Shown here piece by piece: positions 43,136-51,976 of a stretch of 64,000 nucleotides of DNA. Positions within the stretch are counted from its first letter, which is position 1, and each line of letters begins with the position of its first letter. This DNA is from Chryseobacterium sp. SORGH_AS_0447 (GTDB taxonomy: Bacteria > Bacteroidota > Bacteroidia > Flavobacteriales > Weeksellaceae): the NCBI RefSeq assembly GCF_030818695.1, contig NZ_JAUTAR010000001.1:310001-374000 (forward strand), written 5' to 3'. Below the pieces are notes generated by a model that was given only the letters and a program-made list of their open reading frames with translations, made no database searches and was not told the DNA's origin. The translations under genes were made by a program, and so were the position numbers.

Positions 43136-44650
43136 ATGGCAACGAAAGCACTTTTCAATACGGTGGTCAATTGGTTTATCCGTCAGCGGATAGATCAGAT
43201 CCAGAATTTTATGGATCATCCTATTGAGACTCAGAAAGGTATCTTATTCTCTCAGTTGTTTCATGCTGAAGATACGGAATACGGAAAGAAATATGGTTTT
43301 AATTCCATTTTGAGTTATCAGGACTTTAAAAACAAAGTTCCGATCATTACCTACGAGGAAATGGAGCCGTACATTGAAAAAGCGAGACAGGGTCAGAAGG
43401 ATATCAGCTGGCCTGGCTACATTAAGCATTTTGCAAAATCTTCCGGAACAACAAACGCCAAAAGCAAGTTTATCCCGATTTCAGCCGAAAGCCTTGAATA
43501 CTGCCATATGAAAGCGGGAAAGGATATGGTTTCCATTTATGCCAACAATCACCCCGAAAACCAGCTTTTTAATTATAAAAATCTTCGTCTGGGCGGCAGC
43601 TCTGAACTGTATGCCGACTTCAACACCAAATTTGGGGATTTATCGGCTATTCTGATTGATAATCTTCCGTTTTGGGTGGAAGTTACCACAACCCCAAGTA
43701 AGAAGGTTTCTTTGATGGGAGAATGGGAAAGCAAGCTGAAAGCCATTACTTCTGAAGTGAAAAATGAAGATGTCGGAAGTATCCTGGGCGTTCCGAGCTG
43801 GATGATGGTGCTTCTTCAGCGGGTACTCAAAGAAACCGAATTCAATAATATATCGGAATTATGGCCGAATCTGGAAGTGTTTTTCCACGGTGGAATCAGC
43901 TTTAAGCCATACCGCGAACAATACAGGCAGATCATCGGGAAGAGCATTAATTACTACGAGATTTACAATGCCTCCGAAGGCTTCTTCGGAATCCAGGACC
44001 GATCAAACAGTGACGAAATGCTTTTGATGCTGGATTACGGTATTTTTTATGAATTTATTCCGATGGACCAGTTCCATTCCTCTAATCCGAATGTGGTAAA
44101 CCTTGAGGATGTGGAGGTAGGAAAAAACTATGCAATGGTTATCACAACCAATGGAGGTTTATGGAGATACCTGATCGGAGACACGGTCGTTTTCACCTCT
44201 ACAAACCCTTTCAGGATTAAAATTACGGGAAGGACGAAGCATTACATTAATGCCTTCGGAGAAGAGCTTATGATTACCAATGTGGAATCTGCCTTAACCA
44301 AAGCCTGCGAGGAAACCAATGCAGCGGTTTCGGACTTTACAGGGGCTCCTGTTTTCATGAAAGAAAATGAAAGCGGCGCACACGAATGGATTTTCGAATT
44401 CTGCAAAAAGCCGGATGATTTGGACCGTTTTACTGATATTTTCGACAATCATTTAAAGTCCATCAATTCGGATTACGAGGCGAAACGCTACAACAATATT
44501 ACGCTGAAAAGGCCGATTGTCCACATTGCCAAACCCAACCTTTTCTATTGCTGGCTGGAATCCAAAGGCAAGCTCGGCGGGCAGAATAAAGTACCGAGGC
44601 TCAGCAACGATAGGGAATACATCGATCCTTTGCTGGAACTGAACCGATAA
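43136..44650 (+). CDS. GH3 auxin-responsive-family acyl-adenylating protein
   Basis: 504 aa from ATG 43136 (MATKALFNTVVNWF). GH3 proteins belong to the adenylate-forming superfamily and, in plants, conjugate amino acids to plant hormones. Seen here are the P-loop-like segment FAKSSGTTNAKSKFIPIS, YEIYNASEGFFGIQ (A5-like, substrate and ATP), and GLWRYLIGDTVVF with KITGRTKHYINAFGEEL (hinge region). The length matches bacterial members, whose substrate is unknown. An open extension to 42953 would overlap the -7 box and is rejected. Monocistronic. Confidence 0.9.
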   Translation: MATKALFNTVVNWFIRQRIDQIQNFMDHPIETQKGILFSQLFHAEDTEYGKKYGFNSILSYQDFKNKVPIITYEEMEPYIEKARQGQKDISWPGYIKHFAKSSGTTNAKSKFIPISAESLEYCHMKAGKDMVSIYANNHPENQLFNYKNLRLGGSSELYADFNTKFGDLSAILIDNLPFWVEVTTTPSKKVSLMGEWESKLKAITSEVKNEDVGSILGVPSWMMVLLQRVLKETEFNNISELWPNLEVFFHGGISFKPYREQYRQIIGKSINYYEIYNASEGFFGIQDRSNSDEMLLMLDYGIFYEFIPMDQFHSSNPNVVNLEDVEVGKNYAMVITTNGGLWRYLIGDTVVFTSTNPFRIKITGRTKHYINAFGEELMITNVESALTKACEETNAAVSDFTGAPVFMKENESGAHEWIFEFCKKPDDLDRFTDIFDNHLKSINSDYEAKRYNNITLKRPIVHIAKPNLFYCWLESKGKLGGQNKVPRLSNDREYIDPLLELNR

Positions 44651-44655
44651 AAATA

Positions 44656-44679
44656 AAACCGCAGTGATGACTGCGGTTT
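44656..44679. terminator. Terminator between the GH3 gene and a convergent lipoprotein gene
   Basis: AAACCGCAG (44656-44664) pairs with CTGCGGTTT (44671-44679) around TGATGA, followed by seven further T. Confidence 0.9.
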
Positions 44680-44687
44680 TTTTACGA

Positions 44688-45059
44688 TTATTTTTTTAAA
44701 TCTTCTTTCAGCTTTCTGGCGCCCTCCTCTACTTTGGAAGCTCCTTTCGCTGCGGCATCCTTTACATCCTGCCCAGCCTGATGAAGATCGGCTTTTGCTT
44801 TATCTGCAGTCGCATCGATTTTATTTTTCGCGTCTTCTGCAGCATTGTCGATTTTCCGTCCGGTTTCATCAATCTTTGCCTCGGCATTTTCTTTTGCCTG
44901 ATTGATCTTGGCGGTATCTACGCCCAGTCCTGTTTCGGTAGTCGTGGTAGTGGTTACGGTTCCGTCCGCGTTTTCTACCTGTTCTGTCTTAGATTTCGAT
45001 TTTGTACAGGATATCACCACTGCGGCAATCATAAGTCCTGATAAAATGCTTTTTTTCAT
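44688..45059 (-). CDS. Small lipoprotein with amphipathic Ala/Lys/Asp repeats
   Basis: 123 aa. A lipoprotein signal ends VVISC (Cys18), followed by a Thr-rich stretch (about 38-50) and then a long continuous helix of 11-residue-like repeats rich in Ala, Lys and Asp (KIDETGRKIDNAAEDAKNKI), similar to LEA/YtxH-type stress proteins. No enzymatic motif. It lies 33 nt after the next lipoprotein gene (reading leftward) and may be co-transcribed with it. Confidence 0.85.
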   Translation of the reverse strand: MKKSILSGLMIAAVVISCTKSKSKTEQVENADGTVTTTTTTETGLGVDTAKINQAKENAEAKIDETGRKIDNAAEDAKNKIDATADKAKADLHQAGQDVKDAAAKGASKVEEGARKLKEDLKK

Positions 45060-45092
45060 ACGTATTGAAATTTTTAAAATGTATTCTGTGTC

Positions 45093-45455
45093 TTATTGTT
45101 CTGCTTTTGTTTCTCCGGCCGATGGTATTTCAGGTGTTTTCGGCTTGTTCTTTTCTTCCGCTTTCTTTTCTTCCTGCGCTTTATTCTTATTTTCTTTTTC
45201 CAGCTCTTCTTTCAACTTCTTTTCCTGCTCCTGGAGTTTTAGTGCTTCTTTCACAGAATCCTGATATTTCTGGGAAGACATCCTGATCTGGCGCACCACA
45301 TCGATGGAAGTCGCTCCATTGGAAAAGGAATCAATGGCCGTAGTGTCGTAATTCGCTTTTTGGCTGTCTGCAGGATAAAGGTCTGCCGGTTCTTTTTTGG
45401 AACAGGATACCAGTAAGGCTGAAAAAACAAATGCGGCAAAAGATAAATTTTTCAT
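45093..45455 (-). CDS. Small charged lipoprotein, unknown function
   Basis: 120 aa. A lipoprotein signal ends LLVSC (Cys18). After an Asp/Ser segment comes a strongly charged coiled-coil-like helix (about 58-105) made of Lys/Glu and a Pro-rich end. Not recognised beyond this. It starts 4 nt after the stop of the upstream EEP-family gene, so it is probably the last or next-to-last gene of a transcript that begins at mutL. Confidence 0.8.
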   Translation of the reverse strand: MKNLSFAAFVFSALLVSCSKKEPADLYPADSQKANYDTTAIDSFSNGATSIDVVRQIRMSSQKYQDSVKEALKLQEQEKKLKEELEKENKNKAQEEKKAEEKNKPKTPEIPSAGETKAEQ

Positions 45456-45459
45456 GGAA

Positions 45460-46512
45460 CTAATTTAACAGAAATTCCGCAATTACAGGATAATGATCTG
45501 ACAATTCAACGGAATTATCCACTTTATAGCTTAAAGGGATGATGGATTTCGAGCTGAAAATATAATCGATCCTCAATGGTACTTTATAATCGTGGAAACT
45601 GGAGGAATTGCCGTTTCCTGCTGCTAAAAAAGCATCCTGAAGGTCTTTCCCCAGATTATAATATTCATAAGAATTCGGGACGGAATTGAAGTCACCGGCC
45701 AGAATTACCGGATACGGTGAAAGATCTACGGCTTTCCTTATTTTTTTGATCTGGTCTTCATGCGCCTTAAACGTTGGGGTCATATGCGAAAGAAGGGTAT
45801 TTATTTTATTTCCTTCTTTGCTGAAACCGTCAAACTTAAGCATGGATTTCTGCAAACGGAAAGGTTCAAGATATACATTGATGATCCTGATGATTTTCCC
45901 GTTGATGTCTACATCGGCATAGAAAGAATTTCCTCTCGACTTATCGGTAATGAGTTCTTCCTGCCTTACGATTTTATGCTTTGTTTTCAGAATAACGGAA
46001 GGGTATTTTACCATATCCTGCTTTAGGGCATGGTTGGTATCCTTTTCCTGCACTAAGATGATATCCGCATCCTGATCGGTAATGTATTTCTTTACTTTTT
46101 CCCATCCTGATTCTCCGTATTTTACATTAAAAGTTATTACTTTAATATCCCTTACCGATTTTGTATTTTCCGTTTTCGGCGTAAAATTAATCCATCTTCT
46201 GATTGGATTATAAAAGAGGAAAGTGCCTAACACAAAAGCAATGGCAAATTTCTTTCTTCGGATGATCCAGAATAATGTAAAAATAATGTGAAGAGAAATA
46301 AGATAGGGAAATCCCAGCGACAGAAGGTTGAGAACACTTAAAAGGTTAGGAGGTACCCATGCGTTTCCTAAGGTACACAGCAGCAAAACAGCAATGGTAA
46401 TGTGGGCAAATAACAATATCTGGCTCAGCTTCATGAAAAACAGTATAAGGTACCGTGGCAATTTCTGCAAAAATCCTACCACAGCCAAAACTTTAACGGT
46501 TTTTATGATCAC
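45460..46512 (-). CDS. Membrane-anchored endonuclease/exonuclease/phosphatase (EEP) family protein
   Basis: 350 aa. Three hydrophobic N-terminal segments (about 8-28, 35-60, 67-100) precede an EEP domain with ITFNVKYGE (first strand), ILVQEKDT (metal-binding Glu), ILAGDFNSVPNS (Asp/Asn pair) and LSDHYPVIAEF (terminal Asp-His). All catalytic elements are present, so phosphodiesterase or nuclease activity is likely, outside the cytoplasm by topology. The ATG overlaps the stop of the upstream paralogue (ATGA), indicating coupling. Confidence 0.9.
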   Translation of the reverse strand: MIIKTVKVLAVVGFLQKLPRYLILFFMKLSQILLFAHITIAVLLLCTLGNAWVPPNLLSVLNLLSLGFPYLISLHIIFTLFWIIRRKKFAIAFVLGTFLFYNPIRRWINFTPKTENTKSVRDIKVITFNVKYGESGWEKVKKYITDQDADIILVQEKDTNHALKQDMVKYPSVILKTKHKIVRQEELITDKSRGNSFYADVDINGKIIRIINVYLEPFRLQKSMLKFDGFSKEGNKINTLLSHMTPTFKAHEDQIKKIRKAVDLSPYPVILAGDFNSVPNSYEYYNLGKDLQDAFLAAGNGNSSSFHDYKVPLRIDYIFSSKSIIPLSYKVDNSVELSDHYPVIAEFLLN

Positions 46513-47495
46513 TTTTCGAGCTTAAAGGTTGCCACCACCGGAAAATGATCGGAAATCTTTACGGAACGGTCCACTTTGTAACTGAGTGCCTTAATTGATT
46601 TTGAAGTGAAAATATAATCTATTCTGATCGGGAACTTATAGTCGTGAAAGCTGGTGCCACTTCCCCGCCCTGCTTCTAAAAAGGCATCTTGCAGCCCTTC
46701 TGAAAGATGATAATATTCATAAGAATTGGGAACGGAATTAAAGTCGCCCGTCAGGATCACCGGATAAGGGGAATTTTCCACAGCTTTTTTAATGACCTCC
46801 ACCTGTTCCTGATGAATCTTAAAAGTAGGAATCAGCCTTTTGATGATATCTTTTATTTTTTCTTCATCCTCTTCGTTGTTTCCATTAAGTTTGACCATAC
46901 TTTTTTCAAACCTGAAAGACTCAAGATGGATTCCTATAAACCGGTATATTTTCCCTTTAATTTCGATATCAGCCTGTAGAGCAGGATTAATAAACTCGTT
47001 ATTACTCAAACCTATCGATTGTATATTAATTATCTTATATTTCGATAAAATAGTTAGGTCGCCTTTAACGATAAGGTTATAGCCCGAAGACTTATAAGCT
47101 GTTCCGAGATCTTCCTGAAGAAGAATAACATCTGCACCGGAATTTTTTAGATAATTTTCTATCTCGGCCTTTGCGTTACCTCCTGATCTTGTATTGAAAG
47201 ACATTACTTTCAGATCAGGCACTTCAGTTTTCACTGAAGAATAATTTACCCATTTCAACACCGGATTAAAAAAGAGCAATCCCAGAAAAAAGAAGACAAA
47301 AGCCCTTTTCTTCCAACAAATGATCCAGAAAAGAGTGAGGGCTACATATCCGAAGATCAATCCCGGAAAAGCCAGGGACAGCAAATTAAACCACGGGAAA
47401 ACTTTCGGTGAAATATAATCATTGAGAAGCATTCCTACTAAAAGCAGAAAGATCCCCAGGTGCAGCAACAGAAAAATAAGGCGGACGATTTTCAC
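46509..47495 (-). CDS. Paralogous membrane-anchored EEP-family protein
   Basis: 328 aa with the same architecture as its downstream neighbour: N-terminal membrane helices, then MSFNTRSGG, ILLQEDLG, ILTGDFNSVPNS and SDHFPVVATF. Stretches such as YPVILTGDFNSVPNSYEYY are nearly identical in the two, so they arose by tandem duplication. The start is a GTG at 47495 (no ATG in frame), 10 nt after the rhomboid gene. Confidence 0.9.
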   Translation of the reverse strand: MKIVRLIFLLLHLGIFLLLVGMLLNDYISPKVFPWFNLLSLAFPGLIFGYVALTLFWIICWKKRAFVFFFLGLLFFNPVLKWVNYSSVKTEVPDLKVMSFNTRSGGNAKAEIENYLKNSGADVILLQEDLGTAYKSSGYNLIVKGDLTILSKYKIINIQSIGLSNNEFINPALQADIEIKGKIYRFIGIHLESFRFEKSMVKLNGNNEEDEEKIKDIIKRLIPTFKIHQEQVEVIKKAVENSPYPVILTGDFNSVPNSYEYYHLSEGLQDAFLEAGRGSGTSFHDYKFPIRIDYIFTSKSIKALSYKVDRSVKISDHFPVVATFKLEK

Positions 47496-47505
47496 AGGAT
47501 CTTAA

Positions 47506-48261
47506 TTAATTAAATCTGTATAAATGCCTTTTCCATATTTTTGCCAGAATGAAGCCTGCCACCGCCCCACCTACGTGCGCCAGATGAGCAACCCCTCCGG
47601 CATTTCCGGAAATTCCTAAATATATAGACCCGATGACAACAACCGGCAAAACATATTTTACTTTAACCGGAATAGGAATAAACATAATTGCAATTTTTGC
47701 TTCAGGATATAGCGTAGCAAAAGCAGCTATTACTCCGAATATTGCACCGGAAGCCCCAAGCATAGGAGTTCGTAAAGCGATATAAAGCTGTTGTGATAAA
47801 GCCTGCCCCTCTGCAGTTGTCGCGCTAATTTTTAAGTCTCCCGAATAATCAATGGCTGATTTAGCATAAATTTCAGAGGCATTCAATCCTAGCGCTTCAA
47901 GCCCAGATACAATCTGGCGAATCTCAATAAAATTCCACAAATTGAATAAGAAGAAAGCTCCCAATCCACTTACAAAATAGAGAATGATATATCTTCTTTC
48001 ACCTAGACTTTGTTCCAGTACAGGACCAAAACTAAATAAAGTGAACATATTAAACAAAATATGCATAATACCTATACCTTCCCCTATCTGAGCATGCATA
48101 AACATATGAGTGATAATCTGCCAGGATCTGAAATTCGGCGAAAACGGATAAAATGCAGATAAGGTATTATATAACTGTGGAAAAAGAAAATTGGATATAA
48201 TATAAACTACAATGTTTATAATAATTATATTCCTTGTAACTGGAGGTATAGTATTAAACAT
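47506..48261 (-). CDS. Rhomboid-family intramembrane serine protease
   Basis: 251 aa with six or more membrane helices. The catalytic dyad is visible: Ser171 in MLGASGAIFG and His229 in HLAHVGGAVAGF. HMFMHAQIGEGIGIMHILFN (about 52-71) is the family HxxxH-type helix. A polar insert of ~50 residues (about 112-162) lies between helices near the active site. It cleaves membrane proteins within the bilayer; substrate unknown. It lies 3 nt after mutL on the same strand. Confidence 0.93.
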   Translation of the reverse strand: MFNTIPPVTRNIIIINIVVYIISNFLFPQLYNTLSAFYPFSPNFRSWQIITHMFMHAQIGEGIGIMHILFNMFTLFSFGPVLEQSLGERRYIILYFVSGLGAFFLFNLWNFIEIRQIVSGLEALGLNASEIYAKSAIDYSGDLKISATTAEGQALSQQLYIALRTPMLGASGAIFGVIAAFATLYPEAKIAIMFIPIPVKVKYVLPVVVIGSIYLGISGNAGGVAHLAHVGGAVAGFILAKIWKRHLYRFN

Positions 48262-48264
48262 CTT

Positions 48265-50055
48265 CTAAAATTTATTCTTAAAATCATTAAACGGAACCTC
48301 GAAAAAGCATCTTTTCCCGTCCGGTAAAAATTCCGGAAAGCCCAAAGCCGTAAAATCCCGGATCAGCTGTTCCGCATCTTTTTTGTAGATAAAATCGAAC
48401 CTGGATTTGGACTGCATCTTATTCCATTGGTTCTGATAATAATGCAGGAATTCTTCTTCCGATTTGTATTCCAGGATCTCGAAAAGGTTTTCCAAGAATT
48501 TCATCACCTGAGTTTCCTTCAGTCCTTCGGGTACGGCGTCGATTCTTAATACGCTTTCATGTGCCACACTCATTTCGAAGCCTAATTCCGGAAGGTATTT
48601 TTTTATGGAGTTGTATTTCGCTTTCTCAATTTCATTCATGTGGTATTCCAGGGAGAAGAGCAGCGAATGGCTGTTTGTAACTCCCCTTTTTGAAGGTTTT
48701 GTATTTTCCGAAACCCAAAGCCTGTGCATTCTTCCCAGATCTAGCATCAGGGTTTTATCGCCTTTATTGAAAAGCCAATACCCGTTTGGCAGCCGCATTA
48801 AATCCTCATCGAAATCTTCATCTTCAAAGAGGTTGATCTTCGAAGGTTCTGCCGTCGAAATATTCTGATGGTACATTTCCGTCAGATTTTGGATCTCGGT
48901 GTGGGTTACTTCGCGCTCTTCCAAGAAAGGATTATAATCCCGGTCTACAATGATCTCGGGCATTTTTATAACGGTATTTCCACCGCCATTGCTTTTGCTA
49001 GGAAAGGTTTTCTGCATCATATCATCCAGCTCGGGATCCCTTTCAAAATCAAGGCTTGGAGACACATTATAAATCCCCAGCGATCTTTTGATGGTGGATC
49101 GAAGCAGGGCGAAAATCAAATGCTCATCTTCAAATTTAACTTCCGTTTTCTGCGGATGGATATTCACGTCGATTTTCTCTGGATCAAGCTCAAGGAAAAG
49201 GAAAAAAGTAGGAACATAACCCGGCAGCAGCAGCCCTTCAAAAGCTTCCTGAACCGCCTTGTTGAAGTAGGCACTTTTAAAATACCTTCCGTTCACGAAT
49301 AGGAACTGTTCGCCCCTGGTCTTTTTTGCCCCTTCCGGCTTCGCTACAAACCCGTGAAGCTTACACCAGATAATATCTTCTTTGATCGGAACGAGCTGCG
49401 GCTGAAGTTTCCTCCCGAAAATATCCACAATCCGCTGCATCTGGCTTCCTTTTCTTAGCCTGAATACCGCATCGTCATCATGGAAAAGGGAAAATTCCAG
49501 GTTTTCATGTGCCAGGGCCACTCTTTGAAATTCATCGATCACGTGCCTGAATTCCACATTGTTGTTTTTCAAGAATTTTCTCCTGGCCGGAACGTTATAG
49601 AACAAGTTTTTTATCAAAAAATTAGAACCGTCTGCCGTCTGGACCGGATCCTGAAACTGGAATACACCGCCTTCTATGTAAATATTAGTGCCGATGGTTG
49701 CTTCCGGCTGTTTTGTCCGCAGTTCAACCTGAGAAACGGCTGCAATAGAAGCCAAAGCCTCACCGCGAAAACCCTTGGTGGCAATCTTGAAAATATCTTC
49801 AGTAGCTCTGATCTTTGAAGTGGCATGTCTTTCAAAAGCCATGCGCGCATCGGTCTCAGACATTCCTTTGCCATTGTCGACAACCTGAATCAGATTTTTT
49901 CCGGCATCCCGAATAATCAACTCGATTTTGGTAGCTTCCGCATCAATCGCATTTTCCAAAAGTTCTTTTACAATGGACGCAGGCCTCTGCACGACTTCTC
50001 CTGCCGCAATTTGGTTGGCTACATGATCCGGTAAAAGCTGAATAATATCTGACAT
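48265..50055 (-). CDS. mutL: DNA mismatch repair protein MutL
   Basis: 596 aa. The N-terminal GHKL ATPase is intact: GEVVQRPASIVKELLENAIDA, VDNGKGM and GFRGEALASIAAV. The C-terminal dimerisation domain (about 400-596) lacks the metal-binding endonuclease motif DQHA-x2-E-x4-E found in most bacterial MutL proteins; the matching region reads MLDLGRMHRLWVSE, and the CPHGRP block near the end is also absent (LPDGKRCFFEVPF). It may therefore not nick DNA itself. It is the first gene of a run with the rhomboid and EEP genes. Confidence 0.93.
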   Translation of the reverse strand: MSDIIQLLPDHVANQIAAGEVVQRPASIVKELLENAIDAEATKIELIIRDAGKNLIQVVDNGKGMSETDARMAFERHATSKIRATEDIFKIATKGFRGEALASIAAVSQVELRTKQPEATIGTNIYIEGGVFQFQDPVQTADGSNFLIKNLFYNVPARRKFLKNNNVEFRHVIDEFQRVALAHENLEFSLFHDDDAVFRLRKGSQMQRIVDIFGRKLQPQLVPIKEDIIWCKLHGFVAKPEGAKKTRGEQFLFVNGRYFKSAYFNKAVQEAFEGLLLPGYVPTFFLFLELDPEKIDVNIHPQKTEVKFEDEHLIFALLRSTIKRSLGIYNVSPSLDFERDPELDDMMQKTFPSKSNGGGNTVIKMPEIIVDRDYNPFLEEREVTHTEIQNLTEMYHQNISTAEPSKINLFEDEDFDEDLMRLPNGYWLFNKGDKTLMLDLGRMHRLWVSENTKPSKRGVTNSHSLLFSLEYHMNEIEKAKYNSIKKYLPELGFEMSVAHESVLRIDAVPEGLKETQVMKFLENLFEILEYKSEEEFLHYYQNQWNKMQSKSRFDFIYKKDAEQLIRDFTALGFPEFLPDGKRCFFEVPFNDFKNKF

Positions 50056-50380
50056 AAAAAACGTAAATCAACTTACAAAAATAGTCATTCAAATTAAGAA
50101 TTAAAACTATAAATGCCTGAATTAAAATTTAATTATCAACATTTCAACAAAGTGAAACATGAACAGTCTACAGCAAAAAAGCCCTGATCACAACCCTTTA
50201 TTAAAACACAATCCCCCAATTGCACAGGGGCAACAGGAGGATTGATTCACAGCTAGTTTACACAAAATTAATACTGATATTTATATCTCTTAATTAACAT
50301 TCTATTTTTATATCTGCAGTCCGGGCAATGAACCGGAAAATTTTTATCAACAAGTTTCCGCTCTTTTACTTCATTCTGTT
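50056..50380. other. 325-bp gap upstream of mutL
   Basis: Apart from the candidate mutL -7 box at 50076-50083 (and a second CAAAnnTA match at 50263-50270), it is featureless AT-rich sequence. No hairpin terminator for the DUF1275 gene was found. Confidence 0.5.
50076..50083 (-). promoter_or_regulatory. Candidate -7 box for mutL
   Basis: On the minus strand TATTTTTG, 20 nt before the mutL ATG. No correctly spaced TTG is seen. Confidence 0.45.
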
Positions 50381-51226
50381 TTATTCATCGAAAACAAGTT
50401 TCCCTTTTTTCTGCCTTACAGACCGCTCCTTAATTTCCGGAACGCCATGGATTTTATGATACAGATAAGCGATTGCATTCGGCTTTTTATAAATCTTACT
50501 GTATCTGTATTTGGTATAAAAATGTCTGATATGAATTTTATAGGCGTCATACCCAATAACCACCAACAGACATGCACTGATTACATAAAACACCCTGAAT
50601 TCGAGGTAAAAGTAGGTAAGTCCCGAGAAAACCGCTCCCAAAATATACGAAAGCATAATGCTCATCAACAGTTTTGCCCTGGCTACCAGTTCACCGTTAT
50701 TTCTGAATTCCTTTTTGGTGAACATCGAGAATAAAATCCCAAGATCGGTAGTGGTTCCCGTAAGGTGGGTGGTTTTTACAGAGAAGTTGGAAATACTTGC
50801 CGTCAAACCATTCTGCAGACCTGTTGCAAACAGCATCAATGCGACCAGCCATTCTGTTTCTTCCAGTGTTTTGCGGTAATAAAACTGTCCGTAGATCCCC
50901 ACAAACAGAAGACAGGCGATTTCCAGCACCAACGGCATGGCATGGGCGAAATATTTGCTCTTCTTATTAAACGTGATAACGATAAAATTCGAAACAAATC
51001 CTCCGAAGAAGAACAGGAAAATCCAAAGTCCCACCACCGCAACCTGCGACCAGTTTCCTTTACTGATCTCTGCTGCGAAAATAGCGTAATGCCCCGTTAC
51101 GTTCGATGTAAAAGAGAGGAATATCAGAAGAGAGGCAATGTTTATAGTACCCGCGGTAAAGGCGGTCAGCGTCCCCAATCTGATGTTGTCTCCCAACGTT
51201 CTGCTGTTACTATAATTCCTTAACAT
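50381..51226 (-). CDS. YoaK/DUF1275-family membrane protein
   Basis: 281 aa with six membrane segments over residues about 15-225. Family landmarks are FTAGTINIASLLIF, FTSNVTGHYAIFA, ATGLQNGLTASIS and THLTGTTTDLGI. DUF1275 proteins are of unknown transport or signalling role. The C-terminal ~50 residues are basic and cytoplasmic. It follows a small USP-like gene after 22 nt on the same strand. Confidence 0.92.
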   Translation of the reverse strand: MLRNYSNSRTLGDNIRLGTLTAFTAGTINIASLLIFLSFTSNVTGHYAIFAAEISKGNWSQVAVVGLWIFLFFFGGFVSNFIVITFNKKSKYFAHAMPLVLEIACLLFVGIYGQFYYRKTLEETEWLVALMLFATGLQNGLTASISNFSVKTTHLTGTTTDLGILFSMFTKKEFRNNGELVARAKLLMSIMLSYILGAVFSGLTYFYLEFRVFYVISACLLVVIGYDAYKIHIRHFYTKYRYSKIYKKPNAIAYLYHKIHGVPEIKERSVRQKKGKLVFDE

Positions 51227-51248
51227 TTTTTAAATTTTTAAAGTTTAT

Positions 51249-51743
51249 TTAAGCTTCCACAAAGATCTCCGCCAGCCTTCCTTTTTCCGGAAGACGACCC
51301 CGTACTTCTAGAGAGATTTCCTGAGACTTCAGGTCTTTGCATTTTTTGATATAAGGAATCAGGTCGAATTTGCCCTTACCCTTGCTTCTGATCGATGGAG
51401 AATAATAAGCCTCCTCAATATTCTCAGCTTTCACATAATTGTTGAAAGTCCTCTGGAAGCTGCCGGTGAAAATGTCACAGACAATCTTGCCGATCAGATG
51501 AGGATATTTATTCCTGATAATTCCATAAGCATCGCAAAACTCCTGCGGCCTCAGCTTATTGAAAATCGTACTTTTCGTATTAAACAGAAGGTCTCTAATG
51601 GAATCTCCTGTATCATATCCCGAAACCAAAAGAATATTGTATTGATTCTGATCTTCCGAAGCGTCCTTTTCTCTCAATACTTTCTTCAAAATATTTAAAG
51701 ATTCAAGAGAATAATCGGTGGCTATTAAAATCGTCTTGGTCAT
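51249..51743 (-). CDS. Small UspA-like protein
   Basis: 164 aa from ATG 51743 (MTKTILIATDYSLESLNILKKV); an upstream in-frame start at 51803 is rejected because it would include the -7 box. The first strand and loop, ILIATDYS, and the following helix resemble universal stress proteins, but the nucleotide loop G-x2-G-x9-G(S/T) is not evident. The C-terminal half is not recognised. Possibly a stress regulator paired with the DUF1275 protein. Confidence 0.7.
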   Translation of the reverse strand: MTKTILIATDYSLESLNILKKVLREKDASEDQNQYNILLVSGYDTGDSIRDLLFNTKSTIFNKLRPQEFCDAYGIIRNKYPHLIGKIVCDIFTGSFQRTFNNYVKAENIEEAYYSPSIRSKGKGKFDLIPYIKKCKDLKSQEISLEVRGRLPEKGRLAEIFVEA

Positions 51744-51785
51744 ATTGTTGAGATTTAGGTTCGTATTGTATCTTTTTCGATAATA

Positions 51786-51793
51786 CAAAACTA
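51786..51793 (-). promoter_or_regulatory. -7 box for the USP-like/DUF1275 pair
   Basis: On the minus strand TAGTTTTG matches TAnnTTTG, 42 nt before ATG 51743. It supports the shorter start. Confidence 0.45.
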
Positions 51794-51976
51794 AAGAGAC
51801 CAAATTAGAACACCTTTGGAACGGAATTAAAATGTGATTAAAGAGATTAGAATGTGATTAGAAAATTTGAGGCGAAGATTTGGATAAGCCGGAAGAGGGG
51901 AAGCTGGAGGCTGGAAGTTTTTCTTAGATATTATTTGCCTCACTACTTTTGCATTTAACTGTATTAATAAAGCCGT

